Of a stretch of 64,000 nt of DNA, positions 1 to 9,450 are shown one piece after another. The translations under genes were made by a program, and so were the position numbers. The stretch spans positions 1-64,000 of the forward strand of contig NZ_QWBU01000009.1 in NCBI RefSeq assembly GCF_003432075.1, read 5' to 3'. The stretch is from Shinella sp. WSJ-2 (GTDB lineage Bacteria > Pseudomonadota > Alphaproteobacteria > Rhizobiales > Rhizobiaceae). The number at the start of each line of letters is the position of its first letter. The stretch's first letter is position 1. Below the pieces are notes generated by a model. That model worked only from the letters and a program-made list of their open reading frames with translations, did not search any database and was not told where the DNA came from.

Positions 1-72
1 GCTCATGAGCCCAAAACGACGAAGGAGAAAAGGAAGAGCTTGACCGCAACCACCGACCCGAACGACATCTAA
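1..72 (+). CDS. C-terminal end of an IS21-family gene (IstB-like), partial
   Basis: An open frame runs in from the left edge and stops at 70-72. The 23 visible residues are basic and hydrophilic and show no domain. I call it the tail of an IS21 helper ATPase (IstB) only from context: it stops just before a sequence with the layout of an IS21-type terminus, and in IS21 elements istB is the last gene before the right end. The residues themselves do not prove it. Confidence 0.45.
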   Translation, partial: AHEPKTTKEKRKSLTATTDPNDI

Positions 73-77
73 TAGGC

Positions 78-127
78 GGGTCAATTCTCGGTGGAAATGC
101 CGGGTCAGTTCTCAGTGGCAATCAACA
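78..127 (+). mobile_element. Right terminus of an IS21-family element
   Basis: Two near-identical direct repeats lie here, GGGTCAATTCTCGGTGG (78-94) and GGGTCAGTTCTCAGTGG (102-118), followed by a CA end at about 127. Internal direct repeats of this form next to a CA tip are characteristic of IS21-family termini, where the transposase binds repeated sites. The reading frame of the next gene opens straight after it, so the element has inserted into that gene. The other end lies outside the window. Confidence 0.6.
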
Positions 128-1288
128 ATCCGGCCCAACGAATACTATGAGCTAACGGCGAAGAAGAAGAAGCTCGAAATCGAGAAGGCAGTCTTCGAGC
201 AGGATCGAGCAATCGTTTGCAAGGCCCGTGACAAGCTCAAGCTTCAACCGGAATTCTCGGGCCTCGAGCTTAGCGCTGAAGAGCACGAGAAGGCTATTGA
301 CGAACTCCTGGTGCGATTGCGGTCGCTTCTCACGACCCGGCAGGCGAGGGCGATCGAGCTTGCCGATATTCTCGACCAGCGGGCGAGCCTCGACCAGCAG
401 ATCGCCATGGTCCAGGCCTCCGCCAACGAACTGGCAGAGGACGCCGCGTGGGCCGCAGATCAGGCGGACGAAATCATGTGTCCTACGTGCGGGGTCGTCC
501 ACGCAAACGATTTCAGGAACCGCTTCGCGATCCTTGCAGATCGCGAGGAGTGCTTTGAGTTCCTGAACGGCGCGCAGCAGAAGCGGCGCCACTTAGCCGA
601 CAAGGTTGGCGAGCTCCAGCTCATGATCCGGGAGACAGACTCGACGATCGCCGGGATGCAGCGAGTCCTTGAAGAGAAGCGTGGAGAGCTCACTCTCGAG
701 GACGTCATTGAGGCACGGGGACGGGCGGCGGCGTATGAAGTGTTCCAGGAGCAGATCAAGGAGCTTGAACACTCGATCGGCGAAAAGGCCGGTGAGATCT
801 CGGACGCGGAGGGCGAGATCGAGAAGCTCAAGGACCCCGCCCGGCGGGACATGATCGAGAGCTACTATGCGAAGCTCATGGGCACCTACATGCGAAATCT
901 GAACGTGCAGGAAGCCGACAACGACGCGGTCACGAAGATCGCCGGCAACGTGGTCGAGACCGGAAGCGAGCAACCGCGTCTCCTCCTCTCCTATGTTCTT
1001 GCGCTTGCGGATACCATTCAGAAGTACACAACGGCCTTCAGCGCGCCGCTCGTTATCGACAGTCCAGTTCAGCAGGAGCAGGACATGAGCAACGCTCCCG
1101 CGATTATTCGACAAGTGATTTCTAAGCGGCCGAACGGTGGCCAGACCATCATTGGAACGATCTCGCTTCATGGCAATAATCCGCTTGATGCTGATGTTAT
1201 CACGTTCACTGAAAACAGGTCGGTCTTGCGAGCATCTGAGTACGACGCAACTTTCCGGAAGCTAGAGCCAATGCTCTTGGTAATGTAA
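128..1288 (+). pseudogene. 5'-truncated SMC/Rad50-like coiled-coil ATPase with zinc hook
   Basis: The frame is open from inside the IS21 end to the stop at 1286-1288. An internal GTG at 311 could start a shorter protein, but coding character (LTAKKKKLEIEKAVFEQ) extends upstream of it, so the 5' part has been lost. What remains is charged, heptad-like coiled coil interrupted by CPTC (near 478), the CxxC form of a Rad50-type zinc hook. A second coiled coil follows, then a C-terminal ATPase lobe with the Walker-B-like segment PLVIDSP. The Walker A half is absent, so the product should not hydrolyse ATP. Family knowledge: SMC-like ATPases of this build act in DNA repair and in several anti-phage systems such as Lamassu. 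I cannot say which system this belonged to. Confidence 0.6.
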
Positions 1289-1353
1289 GCCACTCCGGAC
1301 TGCGAGCTATTGCTATCTCAAGGTGAGAGCGGAACGTAATAGGCATCGCATCC

Positions 1354-1375
1354 CCCGCAACGGTTGTGGGTTTTT
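1354..1375 (+). terminator. Possible rho-independent terminator
   Basis: CCCGCAA and TTGTGGG can pair (one G.T pair) around a short loop and are followed by five T residues. It sits 65 bp after the truncated ATPase gene and would end its transcription. Confidence 0.5.
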
Positions 1376-1463
1376 ACGTATCATTCTTCAAGCGGGTTGG
1401 CGCTATTTCCACATTGAGATTTTTGAGTCATTCGAGCGGCAGCTTTGTATGGCTCGACGTTAA

Positions 1464-2255
1464 GAAGTTGCCGTTCCGGTTCCGGCCCCCTTGAAGAGCC
1501 CGCTGAGCAGGCGAGCCAACGAGGACAAGCGACAGACCGAGTTGCTCCTGAAGGCATGGGAAGAAAGCGGGAAGGTCTACGGTTATCGCAAGCTGCACGA
1601 CGATCTTCTCGATCAGGGCGAGATGTGCTGCCCGAACCGGGTCGCGCGTCTGACGCGTCTCGCCGGGATCAAGGCGCAGATCGGCTACAAACGCCGTCCC
1701 GGCATCTATGGTGACAGACCGTCTGTCGTCGTCGATAATACGCTCGACCGGCAATTCGACGTGACGGCTCCAGACAAGGCCTGGGTGACGGACATCACCT
1801 ACATTCGAACCTGCGAGGGCTTCGCCTATCTCGCCGTCGTCATCGACCTCTATTCGCGTCGTGTGATCGGCTGGGCACTGCAGAGCCGCCAAACCACCGA
1901 CGTCGTGTTGCAGGCTCTGCTCATGGCTGTGTGGAGGCGCAAGCCGAAGGAAAAGGTGCTGATCCACTCGGACCAGGGCTCACAGTTCACCAGCATGGAC
2001 TGGGCCTCGTTCCTGAAGCACCACAATCTGGTTCACTCGATGAGCCGACGCGGCAACTGCCATGACAATGCGGTGGCCGAGAGCTTCTTCAATCTTCTGA
2101 AGCGAGAGCGGATACGCCGCAGGGTCTACCGTTCACGCGATGAAGCTCGCCAGGACGTGTTCGACTACATCGAAATGTTCTACAACCCGAAACGCAAGCA
2201 CGCCAGAAACGGGATGCTGTCGCCCGTAGAGTTCGAGAAGCAGCAGAAAATCTAA
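1464..2255 (+). pseudogene. IS3-family transposase (OrfB) remnant
   Basis: Encodes most of an integrase-core transposase. The HTH_21-like segment YGYRKLHDDL is near the start, then the rve core with all three acidic residues visible: D in VTDITYI, D in HSDQGSQF and E in AVAESFFNLLK. It ends with the usual SPVEFEKQQ motif. A stop at 1461 closes the frame, no OrfA is present, and the first part of OrfB looks lost, so the copy is 5'-truncated. A plausible right end of the element lies just downstream at about 2262-2287 (GTGTCTACGAAACTCGGGG, then ATTCA). The core could fold, but without OrfA or a left end the element should be immobile on its own. Confidence 0.8.
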
Positions 2256-2289
2256 CCCGAGGGTGTCTACGAAACTCGGGGCTATTCAT

Positions 2290-2635
2290 CTGGACTCTCT
2301 GCTGCCGTCGGAGGCTTAGCCATCGAGGAGTGAGAAATCCAGTCTGTCCGTGGCTGTTCCTTGCCGACAAAGGCTATGATGGCGACTTCCTGCGCGAGGA
2401 ACTGCTGATCCACGGGATCAGGCCTGTGATCCCGCCGAAGGTCAATCGTAAGAACCCACCCGCCTGCGACGTCAGGGCCTACAAGGATCGAAACTGCATC
2501 GAGCAGATGTTCAACCGCCTCAACCAGTTCCGTCGCGTCGCGACGCGATACGACAAGGCCCGAAAATCCTTCTCAGCACTCCTCGCCCTGGCCGCAGCTA
2601 AGATATGGCTGCCATACTTTGTCAACAGGACCTAG
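2290..2635 (+). pseudogene. IS5-family (IS427-like) transposase C-terminal remnant
   Basis: About 100 codons starting with an opportunistic GTG at 2330 match the C-terminal part of small IS5-family DDE transposases: ADKGYDGDFLRE, IPPKVNRKNP, then KDRNCIEQMFNRLNQFRRVATRYDK, which carries the catalytic E and the Y(2)R-type pattern. The N-terminal half with the first aspartate is missing. TCAACAGGACCTA at its end resembles the terminal repeat of this group. It abuts the IS3 remnant, so insertions have piled up at this edge of the accessory region. Confidence 0.75.
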
Positions 2636-2727
2636 GATAAGCGATTTTGCGATCATGGGACAGTCTGCAATTGGCGCGAAGCGGTCATGCGTGCGGTGAC
2701 TCGTCATATGGTCAACTGGCCCGGAAA

Positions 2728-2781
2728 GCGGAAATTATTTCCGTCCCGCGCCCCATATTGACTGATATCCAAAGCCAGGAA
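2728..2781 (+). repeat. 305-bp dispersed repeat, copy A (left 54 bp only)
   Basis: Starts with GCGGAAATTATTTCCG and continues through TTGACTGATATCCAAAGCCAGG, which matches the left end of the full copies at 5699 and 12793 base for base over most of its length. Similarity stops at about 2781. It lies between the IS debris and the first gene module. Same orientation as the other copies. Confidence 0.75.
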
Positions 2782-2919
2782 ATTATAAGCATGAATCCAT
2801 TTATTATTAGCATAAACAAAACGCGAACATCTCGTTACTCTATAAACATTGGAACAACAATTTCAGTAACGCGTTGTCGAGCTGCCCTGCGAGTTCGTCG
2901 CCGGATACAGGATACATCC

Positions 2920-4611
2920 ATGCTTCCGAGAATTGCGATCATCGGAACCGGCCCGACCGGTCTCTACACGTTCAAACAACTCATTGGCTCCTCCGATCCT
3001 TTGTCGATCACGCTTTTTGAGGCGGAGGGCGAACCGGGCAAGGGCACGCCCTATCATCCTGATATGAACGACCCGGCGATGCTCTCGAACATTCCGAGTA
3101 TCGAGCTTCCGGCTTTTACCGAAACGCTGGGCGACTGGTTGCGGCGACAGGATGACGACACGCTGATGCGCCATGGCATCCGTAGGGAGGCGATCGACGA
3201 GCGTGAATTCTACCCGCGCTTGGTGCTTGGCGACTACATGCAGGCACAGTTCCAGCGCATGCTGCAGCAGGCGGCCGATCGCGGGCATCTGGTGACTGTT
3301 CTAGCGCGCCACAAGGTCACCGATATCGAAATCCAGGCAGAGGCCATCCGGCTCAGGATCGCTGATCTTGATGGCGAGGACGATGCATTCTTTGACCACG
3401 TCGTCATGGCGACGGGCCATAACTGGCCGGAAAGCACCGAAATCCGCCCCGGATATTTCGTCTCGCCCTGGCCGGCAAGCATCCTGAAGTCGGTGCGCAA
3501 CGAGGCGGTCGGCATTCTCGGTACGTCTCTAAGCGGCATCGACGCGCTGATGACGGTCGCGACAGCACACGGCATGTTCTACGCAGATGCCGCCGGCGAC
3601 CTGCAGTATCATCCTGTTCCCGGCACGGAAGAGTTCCGCGCGACGCTGATGTCGCGCAAGGGCATCCTGCCGGAGGCCGATTTCTACTGCCCGCTCCCCT
3701 ATGTGACGCCGCTTGTCTGCACGGAAGGAGCCGTGGATGCCCTGATCGCGACAGGTCGTCACGACCTGCTCGATGACGTCTTCGAGGTGTTCCGCGGAGA
3801 GATCGTCGCGCGCGACCCCGACTATGCCGCCCGGATCGGCCTTTCGCAATTAACTGTCGAGACCTTCGCCGCCGCCTATTACGCGGACCGGACGGAGAGC
3901 GATCCCTTCGTCTGGGCGGCCAAGAACCTGGCCGAAGCCGAGGATAACAGGCAGAAGCGTTACACGGTGCCGTGGCGCTACGCGATCCTGATCACCCACG
4001 AGATCGTGGCAAAGGTCATTCCTCACCTCGACGAAAACGACCTGAAGCGCTTTCATCGGCACTTCAAGGGCATTTTCATCGACGACTATGCAACCGTGCC
4101 GCTGATGTCGATCCGCAGGCTGCTGGCGCTGTCCCGTGCCGGCAAGCTCTCGATCCTGAAGCTCGGCGAGGATTACCGGATCCGCACGGCGGAAGATGGG
4201 CTGGAGCGCGGCGCCGAGGTCGAAGTGGATGGCGAGGTCCATCGCTTCGGCGCCTTCATAGACGCGACGGGCCAGGAGACACTCTCGGCCACGGATCTTC
4301 CATTCCCGACGCTGGTTGCCCAAGGCGGCGTGCAGGAATCGGCGACCCCGAGGGCGGCTGCGATCCGGCAACCGGACCGCGATCCCGATATGGTCCGCAC
4401 CGGCGGCATCGACGTCGACGCAGCCTATCGGCCACGTCTTGGCCTGATGTCGGAAGGCCGGCTCTATTGCGCGGCGATCGCCTTTTTGCTGCACAAGGAG
4501 CCCTTCGTGCAGGGCATCACCAGCGCGCGCGACATCGGTGAAACGGTTGGCCGCGCGATCCTGAGCGATATCACCGACGAGAAAACGCCGCTGTTTCAGA
4601 TCTGCGCGTAA
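2920..4611 (+). CDS. FAD/NAD(P)-binding oxidoreductase (NAD_binding_9 type)
   Basis: The frame is open from 2647, but the protein fold begins at the ATG at 2920: IAIIGTGPTGLYTFKQL is a dinucleotide-binding Rossmann loop (GxGxxG) followed about 45 residues later by GKGTPYHPDMNDPAMLSNIPS, the typical second motif of PF13454-like flavoproteins. This gives 563 residues, a normal length for the group. A second nucleotide-binding region (AVGILGTSLSGIDALM) and a C-terminal FIDATGQE motif are visible. Family members are soluble flavin oxidoreductases, many of unknown substrate. I see nothing that names one here. It converges with the MOSC gene and overlaps its 3' end by 16 bp. Confidence 0.75.
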   Translation: MLPRIAIIGTGPTGLYTFKQLIGSSDPLSITLFEAEGEPGKGTPYHPDMNDPAMLSNIPSIELPAFTETLGDWLRRQDDDTLMRHGIRREAIDEREFYPRLVLGDYMQAQFQRMLQQAADRGHLVTVLARHKVTDIEIQAEAIRLRIADLDGEDDAFFDHVVMATGHNWPESTEIRPGYFVSPWPASILKSVRNEAVGILGTSLSGIDALMTVATAHGMFYADAAGDLQYHPVPGTEEFRATLMSRKGILPEADFYCPLPYVTPLVCTEGAVDALIATGRHDLLDDVFEVFRGEIVARDPDYAARIGLSQLTVETFAAAYYADRTESDPFVWAAKNLAEAEDNRQKRYTVPWRYAILITHEIVAKVIPHLDENDLKRFHRHFKGIFIDDYATVPLMSIRRLLALSRAGKLSILKLGEDYRIRTAEDGLERGAEVEVDGEVHRFGAFIDATGQETLSATDLPFPTLVAQGGVQESATPRAAAIRQPDRDPDMVRTGGIDVDAAYRPRLGLMSEGRLYCAAIAFLLHKEPFVQGITSARDIGETVGRAILSDITDEKTPLFQICA

Positions 4612-5324
4612 ACCGGATCGCCGACACGGATGGTGACGGGCTCGGCGGGCGTGGCATAGACTCCGAGATTGCGCTTGTTGTGGCGCATGATGCCGCGCAG
4701 CACGTCGGGCTCTTCCGCGAGGCCGGGCTGGGCGACCAGCGTCATGCCGCAGCGGCGCGAAGCTTCCGTGACGCGGATATCCGCGTCCCCGATGCGCAAC
4801 GTATGGCCCACCCAGTCGTTCTCGATGAAGCCTTCACCATCGTCCGTTTCGATCAGCACGGAGGGCCGGAACCGTCTTGCGTCGAGCGGCGGGAGGCCTG
4901 TCACCGCGGCGAGCGCCTCCGCCGAGGCGGTTGTCACCAGGTGAAGCGGCGCTGCCTTGTAGCGGTTGGAGACGACGGGGAAACGGTGGTCTCCCGCGCC
5001 GACGAGGCCGACTGAAACGGCAAAACCGAAATGCTCTGCCAGGCGGTCCGGCAAGGCCCCGTCATCGAGCGAATGCTCGGCGCCGTCGGCAAAGCGCAGC
5101 ACCGGCAGTCCGGAGGGCGGTTGCGAGGCGGTGATGAAAAGGGCGGGACGCCAGCGCGTTTCCTTTTCGGGCGCGGCGGCAAGACCCGTATTCGGATCGA
5201 AAAGCGCAAATCGCCGGTCGCCTATGATGCCTTCTGGCGAGACGGAGATAAAGGCGAGCGTCTCCCCGCCAAGAGAACTCACCGGATAGCGCCAGACTTC
5301 CCGCACTCGACCGATTTTTCGCAT
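4596..5324 (-). CDS. MOSC domain protein with MOSC_N beta-barrel
   Basis: The 242-residue protein begins IGRVREVWRYPVSSLGGE, the MOSC_N beta-barrel signature, and continues to a MOSC domain with the conserved cysteine in EASRRCGMT. MOSC proteins are thought to handle sulfur or the molybdenum cofactor, as in YcbX/mARC detoxification of N-hydroxylated compounds. Here the length is right for the stand-alone YcbX-like form without a ferredoxin domain, so it would need a separate electron donor. The flavoprotein next to it could fill that role, but this is a guess from proximity; the two genes are convergent, not an operon. Confidence 0.75.
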   Translation of the reverse strand: MRKIGRVREVWRYPVSSLGGETLAFISVSPEGIIGDRRFALFDPNTGLAAAPEKETRWRPALFITASQPPSGLPVLRFADGAEHSLDDGALPDRLAEHFGFAVSVGLVGAGDHRFPVVSNRYKAAPLHLVTTASAEALAAVTGLPPLDARRFRPSVLIETDDGEGFIENDWVGHTLRIGDADIRVTEASRRCGMTLVAQPGLAEEPDVLRGIMRHNKRNLGVYATPAEPVTIRVGDPVYAQI

Positions 5325-5698
5325 AGTGGTGCCCCGTTTCTCACTATACGCCGAACATCGTTTGGTGTTCCAGAAAAGTGCGACCGGGGGCGAAGTTCGG
5401 GCTATTATTGAGAAGTTGAGGCCACCAAACGAGGGCTTCCGGGTGGGCTCAAATGGTGTCGCCGTATGTGAGACGCCGCGATTAATGGAGATTGGTTCAC
5501 CAGATCGACCGCAAGCTACTCCCGAGGAAACTACGGCTATGTCGCCTAAGGGTCACCGTCCAACACGTTGCACGTTTCTGACGCATCGGGCGCAATGTCT
5601 GCTTTTAGGCAGATGCGACGACGGCCTGTATGACAGAAATGGGGGCGCAAAGCTGCCGGGCGCTCTGTGCTGCCTCACCGCAAACTTCAGGCCCGAAG
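5325..5698. other. Intergenic stretch, no feature recognised
   Basis: Between the start of the MOSC gene and repeat copy B. Short open frames exist but none has a ribosome binding site or protein character. It should contain the MOSC promoter on the minus strand; I cannot point to it with confidence. Confidence 0.4.
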
Positions 5699-6005
5699 GC
5701 GGAAATTATTGCCGTTAGACCGTCTAGTTGACTGATGCCCAAAGCCAGGGCACAAAGGTTGCATCCACGGTCGCTCGCGATTGGAAAACAGAGGGAATTT
5801 CAATACTTCTGCTCTAAGTCATTGAAATCATGTGAGAATCCAGGTCTCCCAGGCAGGTCATTTTGGATCAATTTCGTAACCTAAATCGGAAATTATTTCC
5901 TTGTCCGAAAAGTGACGTCTTCTCAATACGTTGAGTAATTTCGGCCGCAGTTCCTTGGACCGTTCGCCATGTTTGAAGGCGGCTTGGAAAACTGGCTGGG
6001 GACCC
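5699..6005 (+). repeat. 305-bp dispersed repeat, copy B (full length)
   Basis: 307 bp from GCGGAAATTATTGCCG to TGGCTGGGGACCC. Shared blocks with the other copies: CCCAAAGCCAGGGCACAAAG, then TCCACGGTCGCTCGCG, TTGAAATCATGTGAGAATCC and GACGTCTTCTCAA. Sequence outside both ends is unrelated between copies. No open reading frame of credible coding quality is kept across copies. Confidence 0.9.
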
Positions 6006-6192
6006 AGCGACCCTGCAATAACCTTCCTTCGCCGCGGGCCAGACGCTTTGCTTTAGAAGTGCGTCGATCGAGCGTGCTGCGGCTGGCCCTTTTTGGATGC
6101 CGTTTGGCACGAACAGCATCCTCGTCCTGTTTGAATTAGGGATCGTAAGGAGCGACTGTCGGCGTCATCAACGTCCCCTTCAAGGAGAAGAC

Positions 6193-6843
6193 ATGACCGA
6201 CATTCCCGCCATCATTGCAGGTATCAAGATTCCCGACAGCTCAATGGCCACAGCCGCGACCGAGCTTGTTCGAGACACGGAGACCGACCTGCTCTACCAC
6301 CACTCGCGACGGGTCTTCCTGTTCGGCGCCCTGACTGGGGATCGCAAGGGCCTGAGTTACGACGCCGAATTGCTCTACATCGGCGCAATGTTCCATGACA
6401 TGGGCCTCATGGATTCGCATGCAAGCGAGACGGAACGGTTTGAGGTCGACGGAGCGAATGCGGCGCGGGATTTCCTGAGCGCTTACGAAATATCCGATCG
6501 CGACGTCGATGATGTCTGGGACTCGATTGCTCTCCACACCACGCCGGGCATTCCGCAGCACAAGCGTCCGACCGTCGCGCTTGTGACCGCCGGCGTCGAA
6601 ATGGACGTGCTCGGCATCGGCTACGATGACTTTACAGATCAACAGCGGGAAGAAGTGTGCGCCTGCCATCCGCGGGGCCTGAAGTTCAAGCACGGCATCC
6701 TGTCTTCCTTCTGCCTGGGAACGATCCGGAAGCCGGAGACGACCTTTGGCAACGTGAAAGCCGACGTGCTTTCCAAGATGGATCCGACGTATCGGCGCGT
6801 CGACTTTGCTGATCTGATCCTCAGCTCGAAGTGGGAAAGCTAG
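6193..6843 (+). CDS. HD-domain protein, cyanamide-hydratase-like (paralogue 1)
   Basis: Start chosen at ATG 6193 because AAGGAG lies 6 bp upstream; 216 residues. Metal-binding HD residues are visible in order: H in YHHSRRVF, HD in AMFHDMGL and H in ALHTTPG. The pattern HHSRRVFLFG...MFHDMGL resembles fungal cyanamide hydratase and its bacterial HD relatives, which hydrate nitrile-like or cyanamide substrates or act as phosphohydrolases. The protein ends cleanly at LILSSKWES, which is the reference point for its two paralogues at 10358 and 11031. It is separated from them by two regulators and two small enzymes, all inside one repeat-bounded module. Confidence 0.75.
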   Translation: MTDIPAIIAGIKIPDSSMATAATELVRDTETDLLYHHSRRVFLFGALTGDRKGLSYDAELLYIGAMFHDMGLMDSHASETERFEVDGANAARDFLSAYEISDRDVDDVWDSIALHTTPGIPQHKRPTVALVTAGVEMDVLGIGYDDFTDQQREEVCACHPRGLKFKHGILSSFCLGTIRKPETTFGNVKADVLSKMDPTYRRVDFADLILSSKWES

Positions 6844-6873
6844 AAGGCGGGAACCACCTCGTCGGCGGAGTGG

Positions 6874-7836
6874 TTAGTCGTCCAATCGCTGGAAGCTCAC
6901 TCTGTACTGACCGGGGGTGACGCCCAGCCTCCTTGAGAAGACCTGCCGCATGCGGTGCGGCGATCCGAATCCGCATTTGTAGGCGATCTCCTTAAGCGCC
7001 AGATGGCTTCCCTCCAGAAGGTTGCGGGCGGCGTCCAGCCGAGCGTTTTCGACGAACTCGGCCGGCGTCGTTCGCGTCTGTTCCGAAAAAAGGCGGGCAA
7101 AGCTCCTGCGGCTCATGTGGAGGTGGTCGGCAAGCTCGTCCACCGTCAGGCGTGACCTCAGGTTTGCCATGACGAAGTCAGAGATTGCTGCCAGCGGAGA
7201 CTCCGGATCCGCCGGAGCGACAATGTATGGGCTGAATTGCGACTGACCTCCCTGGCGCTGGGCGACCACGACGAGACGTTTTGCGACCGCGAGGGCAGTC
7301 TCCGGTCCGCAATCCTCCCTGACGATAGCCAGCGCAAGATCGATCCCGGCCGTCACTCCGGCCGAAGTCAGCAGATTGCCGTCCTTGACGTAAATTCGGT
7401 CTCGGTCCACGATGGCGTCTGGGAAGCACTCCGCCAAAGCGTCAGCATTCTGCCAGTGCGTCGTTACCCGCTTTCCACCGAGAAGACCTGCATGTCCAAG
7501 CACGAACGCGCCCGTGCAGACCGATCCCGTTCGTGCTGAAATCTTCGACAAGCGCCGGATGCAATCCAGCATGGCCGTATCCGGGAGTTCATCGGGCAGT
7601 TTCGGCCCGCCAGCTACAAGCACAAGATCGTAGCCGGCGACGGCTTCGTCATATGTCCGGTGGGCTTCCATCCGCATCCCATTCGAGGCCGTGAACGTGC
7701 CCTTCGGCCCGACGACCTCAACCTTATACCGGTCAGCCTGTGGCAAAAACGCGTTGGCTTCCTCAAACACGTCCATCGGACCGGAGACGTCAATGGCCTG
7801 AACGCCGGGAAAGACGACGACAGCTACTGAGCGCAT
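6874..7836 (-). CDS. GlxA-family transcriptional regulator (DJ-1/PfpI plus AraC)
   Basis: An upstream TTG at 7863 is possible, but ATG 7836 has GGGAG 6 bp before it and begins MRSVAVVVFPGVQAIDVSGPMDVFEEAN, the normal start of this family; 320 residues. Residues 1 to about 190 form a DJ-1/PfpI fold (SVCTGAFVLGHAGLLGGKRVTTHW carries the nucleophile-elbow cysteine). The C-terminal 100 residues form an AraC double helix-turn-helix (MSRRSFARLFSEQTRTTPAEF, IAYKCGFGSPHRMRQVF). Such regulators activate catabolic genes for choline, carnitine or nitrile compounds in other bacteria. It converges on the HD gene at 6193 and likely regulates within this module. Confidence 0.85.
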   Translation of the reverse strand: MRSVAVVVFPGVQAIDVSGPMDVFEEANAFLPQADRYKVEVVGPKGTFTASNGMRMEAHRTYDEAVAGYDLVLVAGGPKLPDELPDTAMLDCIRRLSKISARTGSVCTGAFVLGHAGLLGGKRVTTHWQNADALAECFPDAIVDRDRIYVKDGNLLTSAGVTAGIDLALAIVREDCGPETALAVAKRLVVVAQRQGGQSQFSPYIVAPADPESPLAAISDFVMANLRSRLTVDELADHLHMSRRSFARLFSEQTRTTPAEFVENARLDAARNLLEGSHLALKEIAYKCGFGSPHRMRQVFSRRLGVTPGQYRVSFQRLDD

Positions 7837-7944
7837 GCGAAGCTCCCGCCGTGGAATTGCCAAATGAGCACGATAGCCAACCCTGTATACAATGGGGAGC
7901 CCCCGACCCTGAAGAAGCGTTGAGTAATATGATTTGGCTGCACC

Positions 7945-9357
7945 TTACGAACATCGCATGATTGTCTCGATCAGGCGCTCGCACGTCCGCACCACGTTCT
8001 TGACAGGTGCGGTCGCGACGCCGAGCAGCAGCCCGGCCTCGGCCATTTCAGCGGACGCGTACCAAGGCGAAAGCGGTGCGGGAAACGTGCCGAAGGTCAA
8101 TGCATCCCTGGCAATCGCGACGTCGGACGCGCCCCTAGGCAGTTTAAGGAAGACCGACAGCCCCGGAGCTGAGACCTTCTCAGGACCCAGAGCGTCGCGG
8201 AAATACTCAAGAACCGGCTGCCGGGCCGCTGCATAGGCACGTTTGATCCTCCTTAAGTGCCGCATGTAGTGTCCTTCTCGAATGAACTCGGCAATCGCCA
8301 ACTGAACCGACGGACCGGGAGGCGGAGACAGGCAGGCCGCCACTTCGGCGAACCGCCCTGCGAGTTCAGCAGGAGCGATAACGAAACCGAGCCGCAGGGC
8401 CGGACTGATCGTCTTGCTGAACGAACCGATGTGAATCACACGGCCGCCGTTATCGATCGAGGCGAGCGCCGGCGCAGCCCGCCCGCTCAATTGGAGTTCG
8501 CTCAGATAGTCGTCCTCAATAATCCAGGCTTCGGCGTCCTCCGCCCATGCGAGAAGTTGCAGGCGTCGCTGCAGAGAAAGCGTTGCGCCGAGTGGTGCCT
8601 GCTGGCCCGGCGTCAGCACCGCTAGCGCCGCTTCGGGGCAGTTGCGTATCCCGTGGTCGACGTTGAGCCCTTCGCCGTCGACCGGGATCGGAACCGGGAG
8701 CACGTGAGCAAGCTCCAACGCTCGCCTTGTCCACGGAAATCCTGGATCCTCGAACCACGCCTTCTGGCCGCTCAGTGCAAGCACGTTCAGGGTCAATCCA
8801 AAGCCGCCGGCGAACCCACTGGTGACGATGACCTGAGACGGCGAGCAGTTGATACTTCTTGCTACGGCCAGATACGCTGCAATCTCCCGTCTCAACTCGA
8901 GCTCTCCGCGAGGATCCGGGTACAGAGGCGGCGCGCTCAGCTCGGCGCGAACAGCACTTGCGCGCAGCCGGGCAAGCAATTTGGAGGGCATGGTATGAGA
9001 TGCCGGAATGCCCATCTGAAACAATGCCGGCCCCTGAGTCATCTCAAGATACATCTCAATAAATGAGCCTGCAGACGGCGACGTCCCCCTTTTGGGAGCG
9101 GAGCGGGGACGGTCGGCCACACGCGTTCCCGCGGCCCCCGCCGCTTCGATCAACTGCGCTGCTGCGAGCTTCTCGTAGGCAGTTCGGACCGTTCCCCGTG
9201 CGACGCCAAGCTGGACCGCAAGATCCTGCCACGACGGGAGCCGTGCACCTGGTTCAAGTACCCCGTCATCTATGGCTCGGGCAATTCCTCCGCGGATCTG
9301 CTCGGACAGGGACTGCACCTGCGTCCGGTCCACGGTCAACTTCAGCAACGTGTTCAT
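7945..9357 (-). CDS. MocR-family regulator (GntR HTH fused to aminotransferase-like domain)
   Basis: About 470 residues. The N-terminal winged helix is seen as LSEQIRGGIARAIDDGVLEPGARLPSWQDLAVQLGVARGTVRTAYEKL. After a linker comes a fold-type-I aminotransferase-like domain with the PLP-lysine motif GSFSKTISPALRLGFV. MocR proteins usually repress or activate a divergent neighbour in response to PLP or an amino compound. Here the divergent neighbour is the cupin gene at 9451, only 93 bp away, so the operator should lie in that gap. The start could also be the GTG at 9372; I prefer the ATG at 9357, where conserved sequence begins (MNTLLKL). Confidence 0.85.
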   Translation of the reverse strand: MNTLLKLTVDRTQVQSLSEQIRGGIARAIDDGVLEPGARLPSWQDLAVQLGVARGTVRTAYEKLAAAQLIEAAGAAGTRVADRPRSAPKRGTSPSAGSFIEMYLEMTQGPALFQMGIPASHTMPSKLLARLRASAVRAELSAPPLYPDPRGELELRREIAAYLAVARSINCSPSQVIVTSGFAGGFGLTLNVLALSGQKAWFEDPGFPWTRRALELAHVLPVPIPVDGEGLNVDHGIRNCPEAALAVLTPGQQAPLGATLSLQRRLQLLAWAEDAEAWIIEDDYLSELQLSGRAAPALASIDNGGRVIHIGSFSKTISPALRLGFVIAPAELAGRFAEVAACLSPPPGPSVQLAIAEFIREGHYMRHLRRIKRAYAAARQPVLEYFRDALGPEKVSAPGLSVFLKLPRGASDVAIARDALTFGTFPAPLSPWYASAEMAEAGLLLGVATAPVKNVVRTCERLIETIMRCS

Positions 9358-9450
9358 CCGGTCATGGTACACTAATTCTTCGAGTTCTTGGTTCTTTTTT
9401 CTGGATCATGATGAGGGCATCTTGAGTGCGTCTCTGAAGGAGAATGAACC

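Noticed and set aside
2647-2919. N-terminal extension of the flavoprotein gene
   Set aside because: The extra 91 codons cross repeat copy A and lack protein character; the fold begins at the ATG at 2920.
5993-6005. TGGCTGGGGACCC as the 3' end of a tRNA gene
   Set aside because: It faintly resembles a reversed tRNA 3' end, but no cloverleaf can be drawn from the adjoining sequence at any copy.
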